Of a DNA stretch of 14,048 bases, positions 6,038 through 13,637 are shown in pieces. The stretch spans positions 1-14,048 of the forward strand of contig CAZSSM010000128.1 of the NCBI GenBank assembly GCA_964609385.1. The letters run 5' to 3'. Made by a program: the position numbers and the translations under genes. This stretch comes from CAZSSM01 sp964609385 (lineage in GTDB: Bacteria > Planctomycetota > Planctomycetia > Isosphaerales > Isosphaeraceae). The notes beneath the pieces are model-generated. The model was not told where the DNA came from, searched no databases, and saw only the letters and a list, made by a program, of their open reading frames with translations. Position 1 is the stretch's first letter, and each line of letters starts with the position of its first letter.

Positions 6038-8200
6038 TTAGGCGCTCTCGCGAAGTTGGATCCGGTGCAGCTTCTGGTAGAGGTCCGAGGTGGCCATCAG
6101 CTCGTGGTGGGTGCCGATCGCCTCGATCCGGCCGTAGTTCATTAAAGCGATCCGGTCGGCCGCCTGAAGCATGTTGAGGCTGTGGGTGATGATGAAGGTG
6201 GTCCGATTGCGGGCGAACCGGGAAATCGTCTGGCGGATCAGCTCTTCGTCCTCGATGTCGACGGCGCTGGTGGCCTCGTCGAGGATTAGGATCCGAGGGT
6301 CGCGGAGCATCACCCGCGCCAGGGCGATTCGCTGGCGTTGACCGCCGGAGAGCGACTGACCGTTCTCGCTCAGGTGGGTCTCGTACCCTTCGGGAAGTTG
6401 CATGATGAAGTCATGGGCGTGTGCGGCTCGGGCGGCGTCTTCGATCCGTTCGTGCGCGATCCGCTCGTGTCCGTAAGCGATGTTTCGCGCCACGGTGTCT
6501 TCGAAGAGGATGACCTCCTGGGTGACCATCCCGATCTGGTCGCGGAGGCTCTTGGAGCGGACGTCGCGGAGGTCGTGGCCGTCGATCCGGATCACACCGT
6601 CTTGAATGTCCCAGAACCGGGGCAGGAGGCTCATCAAGGTCGACTTGCCGCACCCGTTGGGGCCGACCAGCGCGATCGTCTCGCCGCACGCCACGCGAAG
6701 CGTGAGGTCGTCGATGATCGGCTCGCGACCGGGGTAACCGAAGCGGACCGCATCGAACTCGATCGAGGCGACGTGTCGGGGCAGGGCGGGGGCCTGCGGA
6801 CGGTCGACGACGACCGGCTCGCGGTCCATCATCGCGCAGATCCGGTCCGAGGCCGCCGCGGCGCGCTGGATCTTCGAGTGGACGTTGGCCAGCTTCCGGA
6901 CCGGATCGGTGATCCCGGCCAGCATCGCGTAGATCGACAGCAGGTCCTCGATCGCCATCGGCTCGGAAGCCAAGGTCAGCTTGAACAGGCCGAGGTCTAC
7001 GAACGTCGTCCCGCGGAGGACCAGATACGAGCCGGACAAGAGCGCGATCGAAACGGCCGAGAGCGAGAGGACCTCGAGGATCGGATCGGACAACGCGTTG
7101 ATCTTGGCCACCCGGACGCTCTTGCGGTACAGCGCCTTGGTCTCTCGGAAGAACCGGCGGCGCTCGTAGCGCTCCATGCCGAAGGCCTTGACCACCTTGA
7201 TCCCCTGGAAGCTCTCCTGGAGGATCTTGTAGAGCTGCGACATGCTCTCCAGGCTCCGACGGACCGCGCGCTTCATCAGGCGGCCGACGTAGCGGGTCAT
7301 GAACGCCGAGACCGGCACCAAGATCAGCGCCAGCAGCGTCAATCGCCAGTTGATGAACATTGCCACGCTCAGGCAACTAATCGCCCGCAACGGCTCGCGA
7401 ATCACCTTGCCCAGGAGCGTGTTGAGGCCCTGGCTGAACGAGTCCATGTCGTTGGTGAACCGCGCCATCAGCTCGCTGGATCGCTGCGCATTGAAGCTGC
7501 CCAGATCCAACGCCATCGTCCGTCGATAGAAGTGATTGCGGATATTGAAGAGGGTTAACTGCGTGATCGAGGCGACCAGCACCTCCTGGCAGAACAAGAA
7601 CATCCCCTTAAGCATCACCCCGAACATGACCACGCAGAGCAACAACAGCATGGTTCGGAACCCGTCGTCGGGCAGGTAACGGTTGACCAGCGGCTGGGCC
7701 TTCAGGTACACCCCGCGCCACCATTGGGCGTCGTCCCGTTTCTTCTCGATGGTGGAGCGGAGTTCGTCGATCCGCTCCGAGGCGGACTTGCCTTGGAGTG
7801 GTTTATTGAGGATCTCCAACTCGCGACGGAGCTGGCCGGTTCGGTCGAGGACCTCGGACTGTTGGTCCGTGTCGTCGATCGCACCGAGGACGTCCTGCTC
7901 CTGAGCGACCCGCCGTTCCCATTCTCGGGTCAACAGGGTGATCGCCTCGGGATCGGAGGCGAACCGCTCGAGCACCTCCGAGCGCGCCTCGACGGCGGCC
8001 AGTTCGCGGTCGAGCCCGTCGATCTGCTCGGCGACCCACCCTTGGCAATTCTTGCTGTAGAAGAGGATGTTGAGCAGCGGATAGACGGCGCTGATGTTGG
8101 CTCCCCAGAGGATCGCCACCATCGCCGCACAGCCGAGCGAGAGGCCGAAGCGGACGCGATAGGGCCAAGCGTGCTTGACCAGTCGAATGAAGTTCTTCAT
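6038..8200 (-). CDS. MsbA-like ABC exporter (fused permease and ATPase) with coiled-coil insert
   Basis: A 720-residue half-transporter expected to homodimerise in the cytoplasmic membrane and flip or export a lipid-like substrate using ATP. TM1 is about 17-48 and TM2 about 182-206. Later segments (about 275-300 and 376-396) and the coupling stretch LLGKVIREPLR follow. The ATPase domain (about 478-720) is complete: Walker A GPNGCGKST (513-521), Q-loop VTQEV, signature LSGGQRQR (617-624), Walker B ILILDEATS (637-645) and H-loop ITHS (H673). Residues about 56-165 form a charged Glu/Arg/Lys-rich helical insert between TM1 and TM2, far longer than in MsbA, predicted outside the cytoplasm. The start at 8200 is chosen since AGGAG lies just upstream and KNFIRLVKHAWPY is the usual elbow helix; an in-frame ATG at 8251 adds 17 uncharacteristic residues. 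Confidence 0.9.
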   Translation of the reverse strand: MKNFIRLVKHAWPYRVRFGLSLGCAAMVAILWGANISAVYPLLNILFYSKNCQGWVAEQIDGLDRELAAVEARSEVLERFASDPEAITLLTREWERRVAQEQDVLGAIDDTDQQSEVLDRTGQLRRELEILNKPLQGKSASERIDELRSTIEKKRDDAQWWRGVYLKAQPLVNRYLPDDGFRTMLLLLCVVMFGVMLKGMFLFCQEVLVASITQLTLFNIRNHFYRRTMALDLGSFNAQRSSELMARFTNDMDSFSQGLNTLLGKVIREPLRAISCLSVAMFINWRLTLLALILVPVSAFMTRYVGRLMKRAVRRSLESMSQLYKILQESFQGIKVVKAFGMERYERRRFFRETKALYRKSVRVAKINALSDPILEVLSLSAVSIALLSGSYLVLRGTTFVDLGLFKLTLASEPMAIEDLLSIYAMLAGITDPVRKLANVHSKIQRAAAASDRICAMMDREPVVVDRPQAPALPRHVASIEFDAVRFGYPGREPIIDDLTLRVACGETIALVGPNGCGKSTLMSLLPRFWDIQDGVIRIDGHDLRDVRSKSLRDQIGMVTQEVILFEDTVARNIAYGHERIAHERIEDAARAAHAHDFIMQLPEGYETHLSENGQSLSGGQRQRIALARVMLRDPRILILDEATSAVDIEDEELIRQTISRFARNRTTFIITHSLNMLQAADRIALMNYGRIEAIGTHHELMATSDLYQKLHRIQLRESA

Positions 8201-8433
8201 GAGCTCCTGAGGGCCAAAGCTCGGGCTCGTTCGTCGGGTGACCCCCGGCATCCATGCCTCATCCGCCGTACACCGCGATCCCTGCGGCCCCCGCGGATGT
8301 CGGGTCCGAATCGATCAAGGGCCTTCTCGCAAGATCTCCTAACCCGGTCAAGGCCAAACCCAAATCGGCCTCGTGGCAGACGTCACGTCCGGCCTGGGTA
8401 TTTTCGAGGATGGAGGGGTTTCGCTTGCCCAGG

Positions 8434-8459
8434 CCGTGTGGACAAAACCTGGAAATTCT
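8434..8459 (+). repeat. left terminal inverted repeat of the IS
   Basis: Begins CCGTGTGGACAA and matches the reverse complement of 9065-9090 at most positions: the first 8 are identical, and TGGA and TCT are shared further in. Confidence 0.7.
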
Positions 8460-8517
8460 GTAGGATCTAGGAGATAACTTACTTGCAGGACGGAACCTCT
8501 GCATAAGAAAACAATAC

Positions 8518-9053
8518 ATGCTTGATAATTACCAGTGGGTTCGTGTCAGGGATCTGCTCCTTGGCAACTCGGGCGAGTCGCGCGCGATAACCACCAGTTT
8601 GTCAACGCCGTGCTTTGGATCGCCAAAACCGGCGCCTTGGAGAGATCTGCCGGCCGAGTAGGGACGCTGCAGCAGTCTCTGGCGTCGCTTCGACCGCTGG
8701 GTCAAAAAGGGGATCTGGAAGGCCGTCATCGACGCCTTGAGCGATCCCGATCTCGAGTGGTTGATCATCAACAGCACGATAGTGTGGGCTCATCCCCAGG
8801 CTGATCAGGGCTATGATAGCGATGCGTTTGTGGAAACCTTGTCTCAGTCGGGGACCGCGGCCGTCATCCCGCCCCGTCAGAATCGGACAACGCCCCGGGA
8901 TTACGACACGCAGTTATACCAGGAGAGGAACAAGGTAGAGCGTCTGATCGGTCATCTGAAGCAGTCCGTTGTGTGGCAACGCGTTACGAGAAAACGGCCC
9001 GGAACTTCTTATGAATTTTTCATATAGCATCAATTTAGATTCTATCACGTTAA
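8518..9053 (+). pseudogene. IS5-family transposase, frameshifted and internally deleted
   Basis: Fragments of a DDE transposase appear in order across several frames: MLDNYQWVRVRDLLLGN, DNHQFVNAVLWIAKTGA, WRDLPAE, SLWRRFDRWVKKGIWKAVI, then ADQGYDSDAFVE, PPRQNRTTPRDYD, QERNKVERLIGHLKQ and VATRYEKTARNFL. Frameshifts separate several blocks, an in-frame TAG follows WRDLPAE, and two more stops lie after ARNFL. At about 8797 the sequence jumps from the first catalytic block to the second, so the centre of the protein is missing. The first catalytic Asp (normally DSTIVRAH) is Asn at 8770-8772. The element cannot move by itself. The last codon before TAA (9051-9053) fits the normal family end. Confidence 0.85.
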
Positions 9054-9064
9054 CTCGCTCTGCT

Positions 9065-9090
9065 AGATTATCCAAACCTTGCCCACACGG
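9065..9090 (-). repeat. right terminal inverted repeat of the IS
   Basis: The reverse complement begins CCGTGTGGGCAAGG and pairs imperfectly with 8434-8459. The next bases outward (9092-9094) form the stop codon of the neighbouring minus-strand reading frame. Confidence 0.7.
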
Positions 9091-9091
9091 T

Positions 9092-9451
9092 CTAGACAAA
9101 GTACTCGACGAAACCATCAGATAGCTCCTGGAAATAGGACTGATCTACTCCTCCAGGAGGTGCGCTGCACAATTCTGAATCAACCCATATCGAGCGAATA
9201 CCGTACGCCCGGCCGCTAAGCATTCTGTTGCCAAGATACCTTTCCCCATCAATATCTACAAAACGGTCTTCAAAAAAATCGGGAGGATTGTCGACAAGAA
9301 TCACATACGCTGCCATGCTTTTCTTTGCAAATCTCCTAATTGCTGTGAAAAATTCGGCCTTCCGATCTTCTGCTATAGAGCTAAAAAGTCGCTGCGACCA
9401 CCCAAGCATGATATAAGGATTGGAATACCTAATCGCAAAGCAACACGACAC
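9092..9451 (-). CDS. hypothetical protein, 3' end formed at IS border; possibly C-terminal part of a broken immunity gene
   Basis: A 119-residue open frame with a GTG start and A+T-rich codons unlike the neighbouring chromosome. No family is recognised. Visible features are a mixed core (YVILVDNPPDFFEDRFVDIDG) and a tail ending GFVEYFV, with the TAG stop at 9092-9094 lying on the IS edge, so the natural C-terminus is probably lost. No ribosome binding site precedes the GTG, and the frame stays open eight more codons upstream towards the end of the 78-residue frame. These points suggest it is the distal part of one longer gene split by a frameshift (inference). It lies in the same direction as the toxin-like gene, so a role as immunity protein is a hypothesis only. 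Confidence 0.45.
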   Translation of the reverse strand: MSCCFAIRYSNPYIMLGWSQRLFSSIAEDRKAEFFTAIRRFAKKSMAAYVILVDNPPDFFEDRFVDIDGERYLGNRMLSGRAYGIRSIWVDSELCSAPPGGVDQSYFQELSDGFVEYFV

Positions 9452-9474
9452 AAAAAATTGTTCGTTTCTACATT

Positions 9475-9711
9475 CTATTGTAAATTAAGAATTGAGTCCA
9501 AAAGTTGTTGAATCTCTTCGATTGGTTCATCTTCTGTATGAAAATGGCTGACGATCTCGTATTTAAGATAGTCATGAACATCTATTTTTATTTTAAGACA
9601 AATTTTTCTGTCAAAAACAAGACTATAACAAGAAGACACGCACACCCCGTTCGAAGGGGCGAGGTGTTGATCAACACCAGGAAACAAAAAAGCACAATGC
9701 CAAGCAGACAT
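9475..9711 (-). CDS. small hypothetical protein after toxin-like gene; candidate immunity protein (N-terminal part)
   Basis: A 78-residue frame with ATG at 9711 and a good ribosome binding site, GAGAGG at 9721-9726, nine bases upstream and overlapping the toxin-like gene's stop codon. The two genes are 13 bases apart, the tight order typical of toxin then immunity. No family is recognised. The product has a neutral, Cys-containing N-terminal part and an acidic helical end (HTEDEPIEEIQQLLDSI); acidic proteins often bind basic nuclease toxins (general knowledge, not proof). The TAG stop at 9475-9477 may be a frameshift artefact: adding one base would join it to the next frame, giving about 206 residues. 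It could also be a complete short protein. Confidence 0.5.
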   Translation of the reverse strand: MSAWHCAFLFPGVDQHLAPSNGVCVSSCYSLVFDRKICLKIKIDVHDYLKYEIVSHFHTEDEPIEEIQQLLDSILNLQ

Positions 9712-9724
9712 TTGTGATTACCTC

Positions 9725-10105
9725 TCAAGGATGCGGAATGAATCGCACCCGGTTTCCCCACTTTTTCCGAAGCGAATCTCGCATGAATGTTAGCTGTACG
9801 TAGGGGGTATTAGGCCCACAAATGACGTCAAGTCGCTTTCCCCTATCCTTGGCGACTTTTGCTAGACGATCGAGTTGCCCAAGTTTGCCCGTCAAGCTTG
9901 ATCCAACTTCCACTATAGCCTCATCCGTTTCGAAATCAATTTCACCAACTACTCTTCCGTCTGCATTCCGCAAAATTTCGTTTTGGCGAATAATCTTGCT
10001 TCCAAAAGTATCCTTCTCATTATCTTCGAAGGTCTTTTCAGCCGAGTCACCAAAGGCGTTGTTTCCGCGCAAAACATCGACTCCCGTTGCAAGGATTGCA
10101 TCCAT
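9725..10105 (-). CDS. toxin-like nuclease domain (restriction-endonuclease-fold, polymorphic toxin tip type)
   Basis: A 126-residue protein resembling the C-terminal tips of polymorphic toxins (Rhs/CDI/MafB-like) with a PD-(D/E)XK-type nuclease fold. The core reads IIRQNEILRNADGRVVGEID, then ETDEAIVEVGSSLTGKLGQ (about 59-77), then RLDVICGPNT, with candidate acidic residues E55, D57 and E66 and conserved-looking K74 and Q77. The full-length carrier with secretion or repeat domains is absent: the ATG at 10105 overlaps the stop of the upstream truncated frame (TGATG), with GAGGGG just before it, so translation would be coupled. The gene is A+T-rich compared with its surroundings, a sign of transfer. 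It may be an orphan toxin tip kept as a displaced cassette, or a nuclease of other use. The fold call is from motif memory and is moderate. Confidence 0.55.
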   Translation of the reverse strand: MDAILATGVDVLRGNNAFGDSAEKTFEDNEKDTFGSKIIRQNEILRNADGRVVGEIDFETDEAIVEVGSSLTGKLGQLDRLAKVAKDRGKRLDVICGPNTPYVQLTFMRDSLRKKWGNRVRFIPHP

Positions 10106-10347
10106 CAGTTCCCCTCAAGCAGCCTCCCTAAATTAAATATATGCATCAAATAAAGGGTGCGCCTCCCGTCGTCCCATGGGACGGGCCAGGTATCGTAGTA
10201 CTCGTCCGGCTGGACCACGCTGCCGGCCGGGATGTGCTCGACGTTGAGCCGCGTGCCGCCGTCACCGGCATTCCAGCGGAAGAACGTATGGTTGGGCACC
10301 CGCACCAGCTTCAGCGGCCAGCCGAGGCGGCGGCCGACGGCGATCGA
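10105..10347 (-). pseudogene. truncated transglutaminase-like protein fragment
   Basis: A minus-strand frame contains AVGRRLGWPLKLVRVPNHTFFRW, then NVEH and PDEYYDTWPVPWDDGRRTLYLM, which resemble the C-terminal part of planctomycete transglutaminase-like proteins. The His in PNHTFF would be the catalytic histidine. The upstream block with the catalytic Cys is gone: the frame stays open to 10494 but that part is Arg/Ser/Pro-rich without family character. After YLM (about 10146) the DNA changes abruptly to A+T-rich sequence encoding HIFNLGRLLEGN before TGA, so the normal C-terminus is also replaced. It is a fragment trapped at the boundary of the foreign patch; its stop overlaps the toxin-like start. 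Confidence 0.6.
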
Positions 10348-10504
10348 CGCGGACTGAAGCGATCGAGCGCGGTCCTGAGCCGGCCCCGATCGCGACGCCT
10401 CAACGCGAGCGGATCGGGCTAGCCAAGGTCCGTGGATTGTGGTTGCTTCCCGGTGGCCGGGTCCGCGATGGTTCGGACCCGCCGCAGGAGGCACCTGAGG
10501 CGTT

Positions 10505-11695
10505 ATGGGGCGAACTCTCCCGACGGGTCCCGGACCCGGTCGGATCCTCGTGCTGATCGAGGGTCCCGATCACGTCTGCTATCGCTACCGGATCGCGCCG
10601 TTCGCCGACGAACTCCGGCGACGCGGCTGGTCGGTCGTCGTCGAGCCGATCGCCACGCGCCTGGCCGCGCGGTGGTCCCAATGGCGACGCGCCTCGGACT
10701 TCGACGTGATCTGGCTGCAGCGCCGGCTCCTGCCGGATTGGCAACTGGCCCGGCTCGGCTCCAAACGGACCCAGCTCCTGTTCGACTTCGACGACGCGGT
10801 GATGGTCCGCGATTCGTATGCGGCTCGGGGGCCGGAGTCGCCCCGACGTCGGCGGCGGTTCGGCTCGACGGTCCGACGCGCCGACCTGATCCTGGCCGGC
10901 AACCGATACCTGGCCGATCGCGCCGTCGAGGCGGGGGCCGACTCCGAGGCGGTCCACGTCGTCCCGACCTGCCTCCCCTTGGAACGCTATCCCGAGCCGG
11001 ACGACCGTGAGGACGGTGCACCTCCCCAAGACGGACCGGTCCGAATGGCTTGGATTGGTTCGTCGAGCACGCTCCAAGGTCTCGAGCAGCAACGCGCCCT
11101 CTGGGAGCGCATGGCCGACCTCTCGCCGAGGCTCCGGCTCCGGGTCATCTGCGACCGGTTCCCCGACCTGGGCCGGCTCCCGGTCGAACCGGTCCAATGG
11201 ACCGAATCCGGAGAAATCAAAGCGCTGAGAGGAGCGGACATCGGCATTAGTTGGATCCCCGACGACCCTTGGAGCCGGGGCAAGTGCGGCCTGAAGCTCC
11301 TCCAATACATGGCCTGCGGCCTGCCGGTGGTGGCCAACCCGATTGGGGTCCATCCGGAGCTAATCACGCATGGATCCGAGGGGTTCCTGGCATCGAGCGA
11401 GGCGGATTGGATCGCGGCGATCGACCGATTGATCCGCGATCCCGAGGCGCGACGCGTCATGGGTCGCCGAGCGCGGAGGCGAGTCGCCGAGCAGTTCGAC
11501 GTCGATCGTTGGATCGGCCCAGTCGTCGACCGGATCGAGACCCTCGACGGTTCGAGACAATTCGGGACCGTGCATTCCATGCAATCCCAGTTCCCCGATC
11601 GCGTCGATCAGGTTTCCGAGCCCGGCCGGGTCCGTTCGCGAGGCGTTCACGTCTCCAGGGCGGTCGGCGCTGCATCGAAAGGAGACCGGGGATGA
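10505..11695 (+). CDS. GT4-like glycosyltransferase
   Basis: A 396-residue GT-B-type glycosyltransferase, probably acting on the cytoplasmic side of the membrane in surface glycan synthesis. The N-terminal domain starts RILVLIEGPDHVCYRYRI (13-30) and contains LLFDFDDAVMVRDSY (91-105), a motif common in this group of predicted transferases. The donor half shows VRMAWIGSSSTLQGL (179-193), DIGISWIPDDPWSRGKCGLKLLQYMACGLPVVA (245-277) and NPIGVHPELI. The helical end is Arg-rich, and the last ~45 residues look disordered. ATG 10505 is used because the first beta strand follows at once; GAGG sits four bases upstream and AGGAGG thirteen bases upstream, so initiation may be modest. The stop overlaps the kinase start (ATGA, 11692-11695), showing translational coupling. 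Sugar and acceptor are unknown. Confidence 0.85.
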   Translation: MGRTLPTGPGPGRILVLIEGPDHVCYRYRIAPFADELRRRGWSVVVEPIATRLAARWSQWRRASDFDVIWLQRRLLPDWQLARLGSKRTQLLFDFDDAVMVRDSYAARGPESPRRRRRFGSTVRRADLILAGNRYLADRAVEAGADSEAVHVVPTCLPLERYPEPDDREDGAPPQDGPVRMAWIGSSSTLQGLEQQRALWERMADLSPRLRLRVICDRFPDLGRLPVEPVQWTESGEIKALRGADIGISWIPDDPWSRGKCGLKLLQYMACGLPVVANPIGVHPELITHGSEGFLASSEADWIAAIDRLIRDPEARRVMGRRARRRVAEQFDVDRWIGPVVDRIETLDGSRQFGTVHSMQSQFPDRVDQVSEPGRVRSRGVHVSRAVGAASKGDRG

Positions 11696-13554
11696 ATCGA
11701 CGGCACGGCTGGATCGGCCCGGCCTTGGTGACAAGGGACCGTCGACCGGCCCGCAAGTCGCGGTTCGGGCGGCTGACCTGGTGGACCGATCCGGCTTGGA
11801 CGGACGCCTTGCTGGATCGGGACGGCCTCCGGCTCCACGAGTGGTCCGAGCGCGGTCAGTTGACAACGGTTAAGGCAAGCCCGTTCCGGACTGTCCAACG
11901 CGTCGACGAGCCACACACGTTGTCGAACACGATCCGATCGACATCCACGTCGATGACCAGCTCGACGGTGCGAACGTCCCGCGCGTTCTACATCAAGCAC
12001 TTCCTCGTCCCAGACTGGCGGACGCGGCTCCGACAGTGGCTCCGTCGGAGCAAAGGGCGCAACGAGGCCCGACGCGCCCGCTACTTGGACGACCTACGGG
12101 TGCCGACGATCGTGCCGTTGGCTGTCGGCGAGCGTCGACGGTTCGGGTTCGTGATGGACAACTACTTGCTGACCGAGGAGGTCGACGGGGCCTCGCCGCT
12201 GGATCGGTTCCTGGAAACCGTCCTGCCCACGATGTCCGAACCGCGACAACGTCGGGTCCGACTCGGGCTGGTCGATCGTCTGGCCGAGTTGATCGCGCAC
12301 CTGCACGATCGGGGCGTGCTCCACCAGGACTTCCACCAGGGCAACCTGATGGTCCGCCTCGATGAAGGGGACCAAGTTCGGCTGACCCTGATCGATCTGG
12401 ACGCCCTCCGATTCCGGGATCGGCCGGTCGTCGATGCCGAGGCGGTCCGCAACCTGAGCCTGCTGCATCACGCCTTTTGGATGCAAAGCCGACGCGCCGA
12501 GCGCCTGCGATTCCTCCAGGGCTACGAGGCGCATCGGAGCAGTTCGGGCCTAGGACGCCGCGCGCTGGCCCGTCGGGTCGAGCGGGTCACGCGCGCCTGG
12601 GCCGAGCGGCTCTGGGTCCGCTGGGGTCGACGTGCCGTCGGAACCAACAAGTATTTCGAGCAGATCGAAGTCAACACGCACTGTGCTTCGATCTCACGGA
12701 CCGTGTCGAGGTCGGCGATCGCCGACCTGCTCCGGGATCCGGCCGGCTGGCTGGTCGGGTCATTGTCCGACCCGGGTCGGGTCCTTAAGACCTCCCGGAC
12801 GACGACGGTCTTCGAGGCGAGCCTGGATCGGGGCGGCCAAATCACGCCGGTGATCGTCAAGTGGTTCCATCACAAGAAACCTTTGGAACGGCTGCTCGAC
12901 CGGGTCCGACCGTCACGCGCCCTCCGGGCCTGGCTGGGCGGTCAGCACATGGCCAGTCGCGCCGTGCCGACGCCCGAGAACCTCGCCTGGGTTCGGTTGG
13001 GACCTCGGGTCGCCGGGCCTCTGACGCCCGTAGGTCGTCGGCCGCGGCGCGGCGAGCAGATCCTGATCACGCGGAAGGCCGAGCCGGCCGTCACCCTCGA
13101 CGATTACCTCCGAGGACTGGCCCGGCGCGACGAGGGGCCGACGACCCGGCTCCAGCGTCGACGAGTCATCCGGAGCCTGGCTCGGCTGATCCGGACCCTG
13201 CACGAGCGCTCGCTCTGTCACCGCGACCTGAAGTTCGCCAACATCCTGATCGCCGAGCCACCGGCGGCTGAGGACGTCGACCCGGAGTACGCCCTGTCGT
13301 TGATCGACCTGGTCGGCCTGGAGGTGGCGCACCCGCTCCCGGAGTCGCGACGGGTCCAGAACCTGGCCCGGCTGGCGACCAGCTTCGAGAGCCTGTCCGG
13401 CCGTCGACGGACCGAAGCCTTGCGCTTTCTGAAAGACTACCTGCCCTGGGCCTGGACCGACCGGGCCACCTGGAAACGGCTCTGGCGCCTCGTGGAGCGC
13501 CGGGTCGAGGCGAAGCGTCGACAGAATCGGCGACGCGGACGGGCCTTGAGCTGA
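11692..13554 (+). CDS. tandem lipopolysaccharide kinase (InaA/KdoK/WaaP-like) fusion protein
   Basis: A 620-residue protein with two protein-kinase-like folds of the InaA/KdoK family, which phosphorylate sugars of envelope glycolipids such as LPS core. Domain 1 (about 95-260): FYIKHF with Lys102, the catalytic loop VLHQDFHQGNLMV with D213 and N218, and the metal-binding LIDLDAL (D235). Domain 2 (about 370-580): VIVKWF with Lys390, the loop CHRDLKFANILI with D512 and N517, and LIDLVGL (D539). Both retain the key residues, so both may be active. The start at 11692 has AAGGAG (11679-11684) seven bases upstream and overlaps the glycosyltransferase stop by four bases; the open frame reaches 11251 but runs inside the upstream gene. 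No membrane segment is seen, so it is cytoplasmic. A possible job is phosphorylating a glycan made by its partner (inference). Confidence 0.85.
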   Translation: MNRRHGWIGPALVTRDRRPARKSRFGRLTWWTDPAWTDALLDRDGLRLHEWSERGQLTTVKASPFRTVQRVDEPHTLSNTIRSTSTSMTSSTVRTSRAFYIKHFLVPDWRTRLRQWLRRSKGRNEARRARYLDDLRVPTIVPLAVGERRRFGFVMDNYLLTEEVDGASPLDRFLETVLPTMSEPRQRRVRLGLVDRLAELIAHLHDRGVLHQDFHQGNLMVRLDEGDQVRLTLIDLDALRFRDRPVVDAEAVRNLSLLHHAFWMQSRRAERLRFLQGYEAHRSSSGLGRRALARRVERVTRAWAERLWVRWGRRAVGTNKYFEQIEVNTHCASISRTVSRSAIADLLRDPAGWLVGSLSDPGRVLKTSRTTTVFEASLDRGGQITPVIVKWFHHKKPLERLLDRVRPSRALRAWLGGQHMASRAVPTPENLAWVRLGPRVAGPLTPVGRRPRRGEQILITRKAEPAVTLDDYLRGLARRDEGPTTRLQRRRVIRSLARLIRTLHERSLCHRDLKFANILIAEPPAAEDVDPEYALSLIDLVGLEVAHPLPESRRVQNLARLATSFESLSGRRRTEALRFLKDYLPWAWTDRATWKRLWRLVERRVEAKRRQNRRRGRALS

Positions 13555-13637
13555 CAACGAGGACCGATGTGGCCTATACAGATCCGGCCTGCGCGGTCTT
13601 TACCGGCGATCGACAAACTCCTAGGAGCTCGACCGAC

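Larger units (their letters stand above)
8432..9092 (+). mobile_element. decayed IS5-family (IS427-like) insertion sequence
   Basis: About 660 bases bounded by imperfect terminal inverted repeats, each beginning CCGTGTGG, that flank a broken transposase. The left end lies 232 bases upstream of the ABC exporter gene and the right end fuses to the A+T-rich patch. A typical intact element is about 0.85 kb; the shortage matches a deletion inside the transposase. The exact outer bases and target duplication cannot be fixed from this copy alone. Confidence 0.8.

Noticed and set aside
6338..7558. 406-codon open frame on the plus strand opposite the ABC exporter
   Set aside because: It is the antisense shadow of a well-supported ABC gene in G+C-rich DNA; its product is Asp/Arg/Gln-rich with no domain character.
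8259..8519. 86-codon minus-strand frame upstream of the ABC exporter
   Set aside because: It crosses the left IS border and has no recognisable features, so it is a chance frame.
8424..9086. Shared CTTGCCCA beside the left IS end and inside the right IS end as a target duplication
   Set aside because: The right copy lies within the inverted repeat, not outside it, so it cannot be a target-site duplication.
11251..11691. 147-residue N-terminal extension of the kinase fusion
   Set aside because: It lies inside the glycosyltransferase gene in another frame and is Arg/Pro-rich; the ATG at 11692 has a strong ribosome binding site and ATGA overlap.
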